Shown: in pieces, positions 16,576 through 25,556 of the stretch
Layout of the letters: every line of letters starts with the position of its first letter
Position numbering within the stretch: the first letter of the stretch is position 1
From: Bacteroidetes bacterium GWA2_40_15
Lineage (GTDB): Bacteria > Bacteroidota > Bacteroidia > Bacteroidales > VadinHA17
Length of the DNA stretch: 37,536 nucleotides
Assembly: GCA_001768195.1 (NCBI GenBank)
Contig: MENI01000083.1
Location: 1-37,536, forward strand
Direction of reading: 5' to 3'
Made by a program: the position numbers and the translations under genes
Notes under the pieces: model-generated
The model's database searches: none
The model's input: only the letters and a program-made list of their open reading frames with translations
What the model was told of the DNA's origin: nothing

Positions 16576-19500
16576 ATGAAAAAAAAACTACCTAACCTTA
16601 TTCCGATACCAATATCCGGGATAGAAAAACTCCTAATGATCATGAAACTAGCTCTGATTATCGTTTTTATAAGCGTTCTGCAGGTCAGTGCAAAAACTTA
16701 TTCCCAGGTTACTGTCAATCTGGATGTCCAGGATAAGTCCATTCGTGAAGTACTAAAATCCATTGAACAGCAAAGTCAGGTTCGGTTTTTCTACAGCGAC
16801 GACCTGATGGTTATGAATGAAAAGATTGATGTAACTGCAGAAAATAAAAATATTTTAAGTGTGCTGGATGAGATATTTTCAGATTCAAAACTGACTTATA
16901 AGACTTATGACAACGATCTGATTGTAATTGCTCCCAGGGAGTTTCTGCAACAGCAGGAAAGAGTCACCGGAACAATTACTGATGCAGAAACCTCTGAGCC
17001 TCTTGTCGGAGTAAATGTTGTCCTCGAAGGAACCACCATCGGGGTAATGACCGACATTAATGGTAAATTTACCCTTAATGTACCAAACCTCACCGGCACA
17101 CTAAAGGTCACCTACATAGGATATGTTGCGCAGGATATTCAAATTAACGGAAGGACCGTAATAGATTTTGCACTTGAGTCTGATTTAAAAGCTCTTGAGG
17201 AAGTTGTAGTAACAGGTTATGGAACTGTAAGAAGAAGCGATCTGACAGGATCTGTCAGTTCCATCAAAACAGAACAGCTCCTGCAGCTGCCCACACAACG
17301 CGTTGACCAGGCTATACAGGGCAGGGCAACAGGTGTATTTATCCTTAATACTGATGGTTCTCCCGGAGGTAACACACTGATCCGTATCAGGGGCAGTAAC
17401 TCGATAAACGGAGGAAATGACCCTCTTATAATTGTCGATGGATTACAGGGTGCTAATATCAATCAGCTGAATCCAAATGATATAGAATCTATGGAGATTT
17501 TAAAGGATGCTTCAGCCACAGCTATTTATGGCTCCAGGGGTGCAAACGGTGTCATACTGATAACGACAAAGTTAGGAAAGACAGGTAAGCCTGTTATTGA
17601 GGCAGGCTACAGTGTGGGGCTTCAAAAACTGGCCCTTAAGCTCCCTGTTATGGATGCAGCTTCATTTGCAAAGTATAATAACTTTGTCAATAGTTTTGGA
17701 ACACAAGATGGCCAGACTCCTAAGTACTACTTTACGGATGCTGATATTGCATATTATGAGAAAAACGGAGGAACCGACTGGCAGGATGAGATATATGATC
17801 TCGGTGTAATGCAGACCACCAATCTGGCTATAAGCGGAGCAACAGACAGACTTAAATACATGGTTTCAACCGGCTACCTCGATCATCAGGGAATATTGTT
17901 AAACTCAGGCTACAACAGGTTATCATTAAGGGCAAACCTGGCTGCTGACATCACTGACTGGGTTGACTTCGGCCTGAACTATTCATATACCAATGAAAGA
18001 TATAAATCGCCACCGTTCAATGCAAATTTATTTACCGCTGTAAACAATGCGCCCAGGTGGGCTCCTACCGAACCGGTATATGATCAGTTTGGCAACTACG
18101 CCAGGCACAGGCCAGGTTATGGCGCCTATGACACCTGGAATCCGGTTGCAACAGCTCTGGAGACATTGATTGAGAATCCGACATACCAGAATAACGTAAA
18201 CATGTTCCTGAATTTCAAGATTGCAAAGGGACTTACCCTGAAAATTATGGGTGGCGGAACATTTGCAAACGCATATAATAATAAATACGAAAATACAAAA
18301 ACCCGTAACGGTTATGCAATGAACGGAGTCGGGAGCGTCAATAACTCCTTCAGCAATCTTTACCAGAATACAAATATCCTTACTTACGATAAAACCGTTG
18401 GAATGCATCATATCGCAGTTACAGGAGTTGTTGAGGAAATAATAAGTAACTGGTTCGGCAATTCCATGTCCGGACAGAATTTCCTGGTTGACCAGCTTGG
18501 TACGGACAATATGGATGGAGCCAAATCAGTGTCAGTTGATTCCTGGCGCGGTGACAGGGCGCTGACCTCATTTATGGGACGTATAAATTATGGCCTTTTG
18601 GACAAATACCTGCTTACTGTAAGTTACAGGGCTGACGGCTCATCGGTTTTCGGAGAAAACAATAAATGGGGTTACTTCCCTTCAGGTTCGCTGGCATGGA
18701 GGATTTCACAGGAAGGCTTTCTTCAGGATTCAGAGGTTATCACTGACCTGAAACTGAGAGTCAGTTATGGTGTTACGGGTAACCAGGGAATAAACCCCTA
18801 TGGTTCCCTGGCAAGACTTGGATCAGGCAACTGGTACAGGTATCCTTATATTAACGGACAAAATCTTAATATCGGGTTCGGTATTTCAGGTATCGCCAAT
18901 CCTGATCTGAAATGGGAATCAACAGCCCAGAGCAATATAGGGATTGATATATCATTATTCAAAGGGAGACTTATCTCAACAATTGATGTTTACCGGAAAG
19001 TAACGGAAGATCTTCTTATGCCAAGGCAGTTGCCGGATTATGTAGGTGTTTCAAGTGTCATTGACAATATAGGATCTATCGAAAACAGAGGGCTCGAGAT
19101 AATGATAGGCGGTGATCCGATTGTAGGGAATTTCAGATGGAACACATCAGTCAATTTCACAATGAACCGCAATGAGGTACTTGACCTGGGACCCGGAATA
19201 AAAAGAATAGGCTATACCCCTACATCAGGAGGATATTCGCTTGGCTCTTCATATATGTTCCTCGAAGTTGGCCAGCCTTTTGGTCAGATGAAAGGATATA
19301 AGTTCCTTGGCTTATGGGGTGCTGATGAGGATGCTGCTGCAAGGGCTTACGGACAGCTCCCGGGTTTGCCTAAATATGCCGATCTGACCGGACCCGAGGG
19401 TAAACCTGACGGAGTGGTCAATGAACTTGATAAAACAACTATTGGCTATGGCTACCCTGATTTTACGATCGGTTGGTCCAACCTCTTTACCTACAGGAAC

Positions 19501-19983
19501 TTTGATCTGTCATTTCTTATTACAGGAGCCTATGGTGCTGATCTTTTTAATACTATAAGGATAAGAAGGGAAACCTATGAAGGTAATCATCCTGTACTAT
19601 TGGATTACTGGACTCCTCAAAATCAGGATACTGAAGTGCCTGCATTATATGACGGAGCGTGGGTTCAGTCTCAGAATCTGGTTAACAAATATCTTTTAGG
19701 GAATAGTTCCGGAGCCACTTCAAGATGGGTTGAGGATGCCTCATTTACAAGACTGAAAACTATAACTTTTGCGTATAATTTTCAGCCTTCCCTGCTTCAG
19801 AAAATCGGATTTTCAAAAGCAAGGTTATTTTTCACCGGAACAAACCTGATAACATTGACCGACTATTCGGGATACGATCCTGAAATAGCACAGTTCCCGA
19901 CTAATGATGCTACTATAGGGATTGATCAGAGTGTTTATCCGACTTCACGAATGTATACCTTTGGTGCTGACTTTACTTTCTAA
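16576..19983 (+). CDS. susC: SusC/RagA-family TonB-dependent outer-membrane transporter with STN domain
   Basis: The protein has 1135 residues. Signal segment about 20-42; STN signalling domain about 45-118 (VTVNLDVQDKSIREVLKSIE); carboxypeptidase-regulatory-like domain about 129-200 (VTGTITDAETSEPLVGVNV). The EEVVVTGYG junction at about 208-216 is typical of the family, and the plug domain is about 225-335 (GSPGGNTLIRIRGSNSI; ILKDASATAIYGSRGANG). A long beta-barrel ends in FTFGADFTF with a terminal Phe, as outer-membrane barrels require. It imports oligosaccharides bound by its SusD partner, powered by TonB. The STN domain plus the adjacent FecI/FecR pair indicates that import also induces the locus. 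SusC is a family name here; the substrate is not known. Confidence 0.95.
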   Translation: MKKKLPNLIPIPISGIEKLLMIMKLALIIVFISVLQVSAKTYSQVTVNLDVQDKSIREVLKSIEQQSQVRFFYSDDLMVMNEKIDVTAENKNILSVLDEIFSDSKLTYKTYDNDLIVIAPREFLQQQERVTGTITDAETSEPLVGVNVVLEGTTIGVMTDINGKFTLNVPNLTGTLKVTYIGYVAQDIQINGRTVIDFALESDLKALEEVVVTGYGTVRRSDLTGSVSSIKTEQLLQLPTQRVDQAIQGRATGVFILNTDGSPGGNTLIRIRGSNSINGGNDPLIIVDGLQGANINQLNPNDIESMEILKDASATAIYGSRGANGVILITTKLGKTGKPVIEAGYSVGLQKLALKLPVMDAASFAKYNNFVNSFGTQDGQTPKYYFTDADIAYYEKNGGTDWQDEIYDLGVMQTTNLAISGATDRLKYMVSTGYLDHQGILLNSGYNRLSLRANLAADITDWVDFGLNYSYTNERYKSPPFNANLFTAVNNAPRWAPTEPVYDQFGNYARHRPGYGAYDTWNPVATALETLIENPTYQNNVNMFLNFKIAKGLTLKIMGGGTFANAYNNKYENTKTRNGYAMNGVGSVNNSFSNLYQNTNILTYDKTVGMHHIAVTGVVEEIISNWFGNSMSGQNFLVDQLGTDNMDGAKSVSVDSWRGDRALTSFMGRINYGLLDKYLLTVSYRADGSSVFGENNKWGYFPSGSLAWRISQEGFLQDSEVITDLKLRVSYGVTGNQGINPYGSLARLGSGNWYRYPYINGQNLNIGFGISGIANPDLKWESTAQSNIGIDISLFKGRLISTIDVYRKVTEDLLMPRQLPDYVGVSSVIDNIGSIENRGLEIMIGGDPIVGNFRWNTSVNFTMNRNEVLDLGPGIKRIGYTPTSGGYSLGSSYMFLEVGQPFGQMKGYKFLGLWGADEDAAARAYGQLPGLPKYADLTGPEGKPDGVVNELDKTTIGYGYPDFTIGWSNLFTYRNFDLSFLITGAYGADLFNTIRIRRETYEGNHPVLLDYWTPQNQDTEVPALYDGAWVQSQNLVNKYLLGNSSGATSRWVEDASFTRLKTITFAYNFQPSLLQKIGFSKARLFFTGTNLITLTDYSGYDPEIAQFPTNDATIGIDQSVYPTSRMYTFGADFTF

Positions 19984-20002
19984 CAACATTAAATCTACGA
20001 TC

Positions 20003-21460
20003 ATGAATAGAAAAATATCGAAAATATCAAATCTGGTAATGTTGTCAGGAGTATTTCTCCTTCTTTTTACCGGATGTGAAAAACTTAAAGAGAAACCCAC
20101 CGACTTTGTCGGCCCTGACAACTTTTTTAAAACACCGGCACAGGTTGAATCGGCATTTGTCAGTTCAATGCAAAGACTATGGGGCGGATGGCAATTTTAC
20201 GACTGGATGGGCTATCCGGAATGGCCATCGCAGGATGATCAGTTGTATGGAGGCGATCTGGCTATAGGCGACAATGATGCCGCCGGCAGCTGGCAAAAAC
20301 ATTACCAGGCCATTGCTGATCTCAATCCCGCCATTAAAGCTCTGGCTGAAGATCAGTTAGGTGCAGGAGTGCCGCAGGAAACTAAAGACCAGCTAATGGC
20401 AGAGGCAAAATTCCTGAGAGCATTTAATTATTTCTGGCTTGTAAGGATTTATGGCGATGTGCCTCTTATACTTGAGGAAACGGACGTAATAAAAGGAGAT
20501 ATTGTCAGATCCCCGGTTGCTGATGTATATAACCAGATAGTGGAAGACATGCTTTTTGCCACACAAAATCTTCCCGATGTATGGCCAGGTGGTCAGAATG
20601 CACGCCCGACTGCCGATGTGGCCAGGGGAATACTTGCAAAAGTATATATAACCATGGCAACTGCTCCTTTGAACGCAACAACCAACTACGCCAAGGCCAG
20701 GGATATGGCAAAACAGGTTATGGATGGCGGCCGTTACAGTCTGGTTCCTGATGTGGCGGACGTATTTAATATGGATTATGATTTAGGTCCTGAATTTATG
20801 TGGGCCTTTCATAACTCGGAGGAGGAGTATGTAATTGAGCCTCAGATATGGCTGCCGGGCGACATGGCAGGAGGCTGGGGAGACGTAACAGCTGAAAAAA
20901 TCTGGGGCGAAGCTTTTCCTGAAGAACCCCGCAAGCATGCCTACCTGCTGCTTGAGGACCATTGGTTCGGAACAGGCACTACATACCTTGACTGGTGGAA
21001 ATCAGCTCCTTATATCAGAAAATACCTGTATGATACACCTGAAAATATGGAGAAAAATGTCTCATATCAGTCTCAACCAATATTAAGGTATGCAGATGTA
21101 TTGCTGCTTTTTGCCGAAGCGGATAATATGGTCAACGGACCCACACAGGCAGCCTGTGATGCAGTTAACCAGATCATCAACAGGGCAACCGGAGGGGTCC
21201 CGAATCCGGCAGATCCGCTGTTCACAACTGCAATGTCGAAAGGAGCGTTTGATGACGCTGTGATCAATCAGCGAAGTCTGGAACTCTGTTTTGAATATGA
21301 CCGGTGGTTCGACATCTGCCGTAAAAGGATACTGGATAAGGTTACAGATCCTGATTATCTGCCAAATTATTCCGAGAATGATTATCTTATGCCTATCCCG
21401 CAGAAAGACCTGAGGCTGAATAAGAGTCTTACTCAGAATCCGGGATATACCAGACCATAG
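20003..21460 (+). CDS. susD: SusD/RagB-family glycan-binding lipoprotein
   Basis: The protein has 485 residues from ATG 20003. An in-frame upstream ATG at 19922 lies within the susC end and was not used, because MNRKISKISN from 20003 gives a proper lipoprotein signal with lipobox LFTGC (Cys25). SusD blocks are LMAEAKFLRAFNYFWLVRIY and YGDVPLI, TPR-like helices, ILRYADVLLLFAEADNM, and near the C-terminus NQRSLELCFEYDRWFDICR. It binds the target glycan on the cell surface as a lid over the SusC barrel. It starts 19 bases after susC, so the two are co-transcribed, and a clear terminator follows. Confidence 0.95.
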   Translation: MNRKISKISNLVMLSGVFLLLFTGCEKLKEKPTDFVGPDNFFKTPAQVESAFVSSMQRLWGGWQFYDWMGYPEWPSQDDQLYGGDLAIGDNDAAGSWQKHYQAIADLNPAIKALAEDQLGAGVPQETKDQLMAEAKFLRAFNYFWLVRIYGDVPLILEETDVIKGDIVRSPVADVYNQIVEDMLFATQNLPDVWPGGQNARPTADVARGILAKVYITMATAPLNATTNYAKARDMAKQVMDGGRYSLVPDVADVFNMDYDLGPEFMWAFHNSEEEYVIEPQIWLPGDMAGGWGDVTAEKIWGEAFPEEPRKHAYLLLEDHWFGTGTTYLDWWKSAPYIRKYLYDTPENMEKNVSYQSQPILRYADVLLLFAEADNMVNGPTQAACDAVNQIINRATGGVPNPADPLFTTAMSKGAFDDAVINQRSLELCFEYDRWFDICRKRILDKVTDPDYLPNYSENDYLMPIPQKDLRLNKSLTQNPGYTRP

Positions 21461-21481
21461 GGGGTTAGTTTAGGTTGATTG

Positions 21482-21523
21482 AAAATTGCCACCTGATATT
21501 CATGTAGGGTGGCAATTTTTTTA
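21482..21523 (+). terminator. Intrinsic terminator after susD
   Basis: AAAATTGCCACC (21482-21493) pairs perfectly with GGTGGCAATTTT (21508-21519), followed by more T residues. It lies 22 bases after the susD stop codon and closes the sigma/FecR/susCD region. Confidence 0.9.
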
Positions 21524-21640
21524 AAATTATTCATTAATATTAAAAATGACAACCTTATATTGTAATATCATTAAGTGTTTGATGAAGATCGGATTATGAA
21601 TGATTCAATGGCAAATTTTTTTAATTTCGTCATAAACGTT

Positions 21641-21822
21641 GGAGATTCCTCATTTCTCCCGCTTCGCGGGATCATTCGGAATGACAGTTCACTTTTGTTT
21701 TATTGTGAGGGGGAGGTTAGCAGAGAGCGGGTACTTCCCGCTCTCTGCTAACCTCCCCCTCATTTGACTATAAAAGAAACTGTCATCCCGAACGAAGTGA
21801 GGGATCTCACCAGAATATTACA
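21641..21822. repeat. Nested inverted-repeat element with 26-base perfect stem
   Basis: The 476-base gap 21461-21936 contains the susD terminator and this element. Core arms 21706-21731 and 21737-21762 are perfectly complementary over 26 bases (start TGAGGGGGAGGTTAGC) with loop TACTT. Outside them, GAGATTCCTCA...GGAATGACAGTT (about 21642-21690) pairs imperfectly with AACTGTCATCCCGAAC...GATCTC (about 21779-21810). Such GAGAT(C/T)CCTCA...ATGACAG palindromes are common in Bacteroidota intergenic DNA. No coding potential is seen. From 21830 to 21936 the gap is A/T-rich leader sequence before the next gene. Confidence 0.75.
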
Positions 21823-21936
21823 AAGAGATCTTTCTATTACTATTTAGGGTAAAAAAACAACACTCATAATAGTTGTTCAGGTTAAAAAAAGAGTTTTTAG
21901 GAGTGAGTTTAAGCTTGGAATGACAAAAAGTGGTTC

Positions 21937-24900
21937 ATGAAGAATTTATCTTATAACAGGTTTATATACTATTTATTTTTTGTGGCAGGAATAATGACAG
22001 CCTGCCGGCATAGTGATCAAAACAGGGAATCATTGAATAATGTATTGTTCAGAAGTGTTCCCCCGGGGGGAAGTGGCATTAAATTTAAAAATCAGCTTCA
22101 GGAGACTGACAGTGCAAACTCAATCTTTTATGAGTATTACTATAACGGATCAGGCCTGGCTATCGGTGATCTGAATAATGACGGATTGAGTGACATTGTA
22201 TTTGGAGCAAATATGACACAGTGCAGGGTATATCTGAATAAAGGCAATCTGTCTTTCACTGATATTACCGGGGAGAGCGGTATAAACACATCCGGGAAAT
22301 GGATAACCGGCGTCAGCCTGGTTGATATTAACAGCGATGGGTGGCTCGACATATACTTATGCGCTGCAGGCAATATAAATTATGATTACCACAATCTGCT
22401 TTATATCAGCAGTGGAGACGGGGACAATCTGACTTTTACAGAGTGCGCGGCAAAAGTTGGGCTTGATGATGACGGGTATTCAACTCAGGCACTGTTTCTT
22501 GACTATGACCGTGACGGTGATCTGGATATGTACCTGGTAACCGCAGCCATGACTATTCCAAACAAAAATGCAATACGGCTCCGTAAAAATGACGGGTCAA
22601 TGATCAACACCGACAGGTTATACAGGAATGATGGCATTGATGCAGCTAATAACCTGCCCGTTTTTCGAAATGTTTCGAAACAGGCCGGTATAACATGGGA
22701 CGGTTTTGGACTGGGAGCTGCGGTGTGCGATATAAACAGGGATGGATGGCCCGATATTTTTGTCGGGAATGATTATATCTCAAATGATCTTCTGTATGTA
22801 AACCAGGGTGATGGTACATTCAGAGAGATGGTCAAAGATTACCTGGGGTACTTAAGTAATAGTACTATGGGAGTGGATATTTCAGATTTCAATAATGATG
22901 GATTGATCGACATCTTTGCCCTCGACATGCAGCCTGAAGATTATTTCAGGAAGAGAATAATGGCAGGTAACATGCGTACCTACAACAGGTATTTAAATGA
23001 GCTTAAGGCCGGCTATTCCCCACAGTATGTACGAAATATGCTTTATCTGAATAACGGAGAGATCGAGGGGCAATACCGGTTCAGTGAGATCGGACAAATG
23101 GCCGGTATTTTTGAAACTGACTGGAGCTGGGCCCCGCTCTTTGCAGACTTTGATAATGACGGATATAAAGACCTGTTCATAGGGAACGGAATAGGACACG
23201 ATATGACAAACATGGATTTTTCAACATTGTGGCTTACAAAGATCAAGGAGAGTCCAAAGATAGAATTCAGTGTGCTTTACAGACTTTTAAAGAATGACCT
23301 TGATAAGAGGGGAAACGTAAAAAAACCAAATGTGGTTTTCAGGAATTCAGGCGGGCTGATCTTCGAGAATCTTACCATTGAATGGGGCCTGGATCAGCCT
23401 TTGTATTCAACAGGATCTGCCTTTGCAGATCTTGATAACGATGGCGATCTTGACCTGGTATTGAATAATATAAATGACCTGGCTGCAGTTTATGAGAACA
23501 GGACCATTCACCCGGGATCTTCAGATCAGGGCAAGCATTTTCTCCTGGTCCATCTGTCGGGTGATTCATTGAACAAAGGAGGAATTGGAGCAAAAATTAA
23601 TATATTCTATAACAGCAGGCAGCAGTATTATGAACATTTCCCCGTGAGGGGATTCCAGGCAATGGTCGATCCGAAAATCCATTTTGGTCTGGGTGAAACC
23701 ACTATGATCGATTCGCTGCATATATGGTGGCCTGATGGGAAAGAACAGGTCTTAAACAATATTTCTGCAGATCAGTTAATAACTCTAAGCTATTCAAAGA
23801 CCTTATTTAAAACAAAACCTGAAATCAATACAAACAGTGTTGATAAATTATTCAGTTCCCTTCGCGGTAATACAACAATCGGGTATGCCCATAAAGAAAA
23901 ACTGTTTATTGATTTTGATTTCCAGCCACTTCTTCCGCATCAGTATTCCCAGGAAGGACCGGGGATTGCAGTAGGGGATGTAAATTCAGACGGATTGGAT
24001 GACTTCTTTATCGGAGGATCAACAGGTTATTCAGGGAGCATATTTGTTCAGGGAAGAACAGGCAGCTTTAGTTCCCATGCCCTGCCCGGGAATAATAATT
24101 ATGAGGATATGGGTGCTTTGTTCTTTGATGCAGACAGGGATGACGATGACGATCTGTACGTTGTAAGCGGGGGATCAGGCTTGCCTCCGGGAATGCCATT
24201 TTATGCCGACCGCCTGTACATTAATAATGGCAGTGGTGAATTTGAACTTTCTGAAAACGCATTGCCCGACATTCGGGTTTGCGGATCGATGGTTACTGCA
24301 TGTGATTTTGACAGGGATGGGGATCTTGATCTTTTTGTTTGCGGAAGGGTTGATCTTGAAAAATATCCCATGCCTCCGTTAAGCTACCTGCTTAGAAATG
24401 ACAGCAAGGGAGGAGTTGTGAAATTTACCGACGTCACAAGCCAGGTATGCCCTGATCTTGTAAGACCCGGATTGATAGCCGCAGCCCTTTGGACCGATTT
24501 CAATAATGATGGCTGGTCTGACCTGATACTTGCAGGAGAGTGGATGCCTCTTTCTTTTTATAAAAATGAGCAGGGGAAATTAATCAATATTTCTTCAAAC
24601 ACGGGATTAGCAAATTATACAGGCTGGTGGAACAGCCTTACCGCGGCAGATTTTGACAAGGATGGCGATATTGACTATGTTGCCGGGAACCTTGGACTGA
24701 ACACTCAGTATAAAGTATCACATGATCAGCCGATGCGGATTATTGCCAGGGATTTTGACAGGAACGGATCACTCGATCCGGTCTGCAGCTACTATGTGCA
24801 GGGGAAAAGTCATCCCATTTATCAGAGGAACCAGTTGCTTGCCCAGATACCCTCATTAAAAAACAGGTTCAAAACATATGACGATTATGCCAGAGCTTCA

Positions 24901-25539
24901 TTTGATGATATTTTTCCTGAAGATTCTTATAAAGACGCTTATATAAGAGACGCCAGGTTCTTTGAGTCGGCATACATTGAAAATCTTGGCGGGGGATCAT
25001 TTAAGATGAACTCTTTACCTTTGGAAGCACAGACGGCTCCATTATTCGGCATGTTGTCAGATGACTACGACTCTGACGGGAATCCTGATATTTTAATTGT
25101 TGGTAATTCTTATTCCACAACAGTCTCTGACGGACGTTATGATGCATCCATCGGATTATTTCTTGCCGGTAACGGGAAAGGCGGATTCTATCCGGTGCCC
25201 GGCAGGGAAAGCGGCTTTTTTGCTGATGGTGATGCAAAAGCAATGGCTGAACTTGTTTTGGAGGATGGCAGCTCTCTTATCCTGGTTGCCAGAAATTCCG
25301 ACAGTTTGAAGGTTATAAAGCCGGTTCACCGGTCAACACAAATCATAAAGCTAAAGAGTGATGATGTATCTGCTGAATTGATATATAATACGGGAGAGAA
25401 AGAGTACAGGGAGTTCTGTTATGCAAGTGGTTATCTGTCTCAGTCTTCGAGAGTTTGCAAGGTGCCTGAAGAAGTGGTTTCCGTAAGGATAACCAATTAT
25501 AAAGGTGAGAAACGTGAAATTTCATCAGGAAATAAATGA
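21937..25539 (+). CDS. FG-GAP/VCBS repeat lipoprotein with ASPIC/UnbV domain
   Basis: The protein has 1200 residues with a lipoprotein signal ending at Cys23 (GIMTAC). I count fourteen calcium-binding DxDxDG-like loops: seven before and seven after a central ASPIC/UnbV domain (residues about 540-615: GGIGAKINIFYN, HFPVRGFQAMVDPKIHFGLG, DSLHIWWPDGK). Examples are DLNNDGLSD, DYDRDGDLD, DFDKDGDID and DYDSDGNPD. The loops suggest two beta-propellers joined by ASPIC. Such proteins are widespread in Bacteroidota near susCD, and a surface glycan-binding or adhesion role is inferred. No catalytic motif is visible. It is the first gene of an operon with two DUF4091/GH123-type genes (17 and 47 base gaps), which argues for a role with those enzymes. 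Confidence 0.88.
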   Translation: MKNLSYNRFIYYLFFVAGIMTACRHSDQNRESLNNVLFRSVPPGGSGIKFKNQLQETDSANSIFYEYYYNGSGLAIGDLNNDGLSDIVFGANMTQCRVYLNKGNLSFTDITGESGINTSGKWITGVSLVDINSDGWLDIYLCAAGNINYDYHNLLYISSGDGDNLTFTECAAKVGLDDDGYSTQALFLDYDRDGDLDMYLVTAAMTIPNKNAIRLRKNDGSMINTDRLYRNDGIDAANNLPVFRNVSKQAGITWDGFGLGAAVCDINRDGWPDIFVGNDYISNDLLYVNQGDGTFREMVKDYLGYLSNSTMGVDISDFNNDGLIDIFALDMQPEDYFRKRIMAGNMRTYNRYLNELKAGYSPQYVRNMLYLNNGEIEGQYRFSEIGQMAGIFETDWSWAPLFADFDNDGYKDLFIGNGIGHDMTNMDFSTLWLTKIKESPKIEFSVLYRLLKNDLDKRGNVKKPNVVFRNSGGLIFENLTIEWGLDQPLYSTGSAFADLDNDGDLDLVLNNINDLAAVYENRTIHPGSSDQGKHFLLVHLSGDSLNKGGIGAKINIFYNSRQQYYEHFPVRGFQAMVDPKIHFGLGETTMIDSLHIWWPDGKEQVLNNISADQLITLSYSKTLFKTKPEINTNSVDKLFSSLRGNTTIGYAHKEKLFIDFDFQPLLPHQYSQEGPGIAVGDVNSDGLDDFFIGGSTGYSGSIFVQGRTGSFSSHALPGNNNYEDMGALFFDADRDDDDDLYVVSGGSGLPPGMPFYADRLYINNGSGEFELSENALPDIRVCGSMVTACDFDRDGDLDLFVCGRVDLEKYPMPPLSYLLRNDSKGGVVKFTDVTSQVCPDLVRPGLIAAALWTDFNNDGWSDLILAGEWMPLSFYKNEQGKLINISSNTGLANYTGWWNSLTAADFDKDGDIDYVAGNLGLNTQYKVSHDQPMRIIARDFDRNGSLDPVCSYYVQGKSHPIYQRNQLLAQIPSLKNRFKTYDDYARASFDDIFPEDSYKDAYIRDARFFESAYIENLGGGSFKMNSLPLEAQTAPLFGMLSDDYDSDGNPDILIVGNSYSTTVSDGRYDASIGLFLAGNGKGGFYPVPGRESGFFADGDAKAMAELVLEDGSSLILVARNSDSLKVIKPVHRSTQIIKLKSDDVSAELIYNTGEKEYREFCYASGYLSQSSRVCKVPEEVVSVRITNYKGEKREISSGNK

Positions 25540-25556
25540 CGAAATTATAACCAGTT

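Noticed and set aside
19922-20002. Longer N-terminus for the SusD protein starting at 19922
   Set aside because: It overlaps the susC end and gives no export signal; ATG 20003 begins a clean lipoprotein signal peptide.
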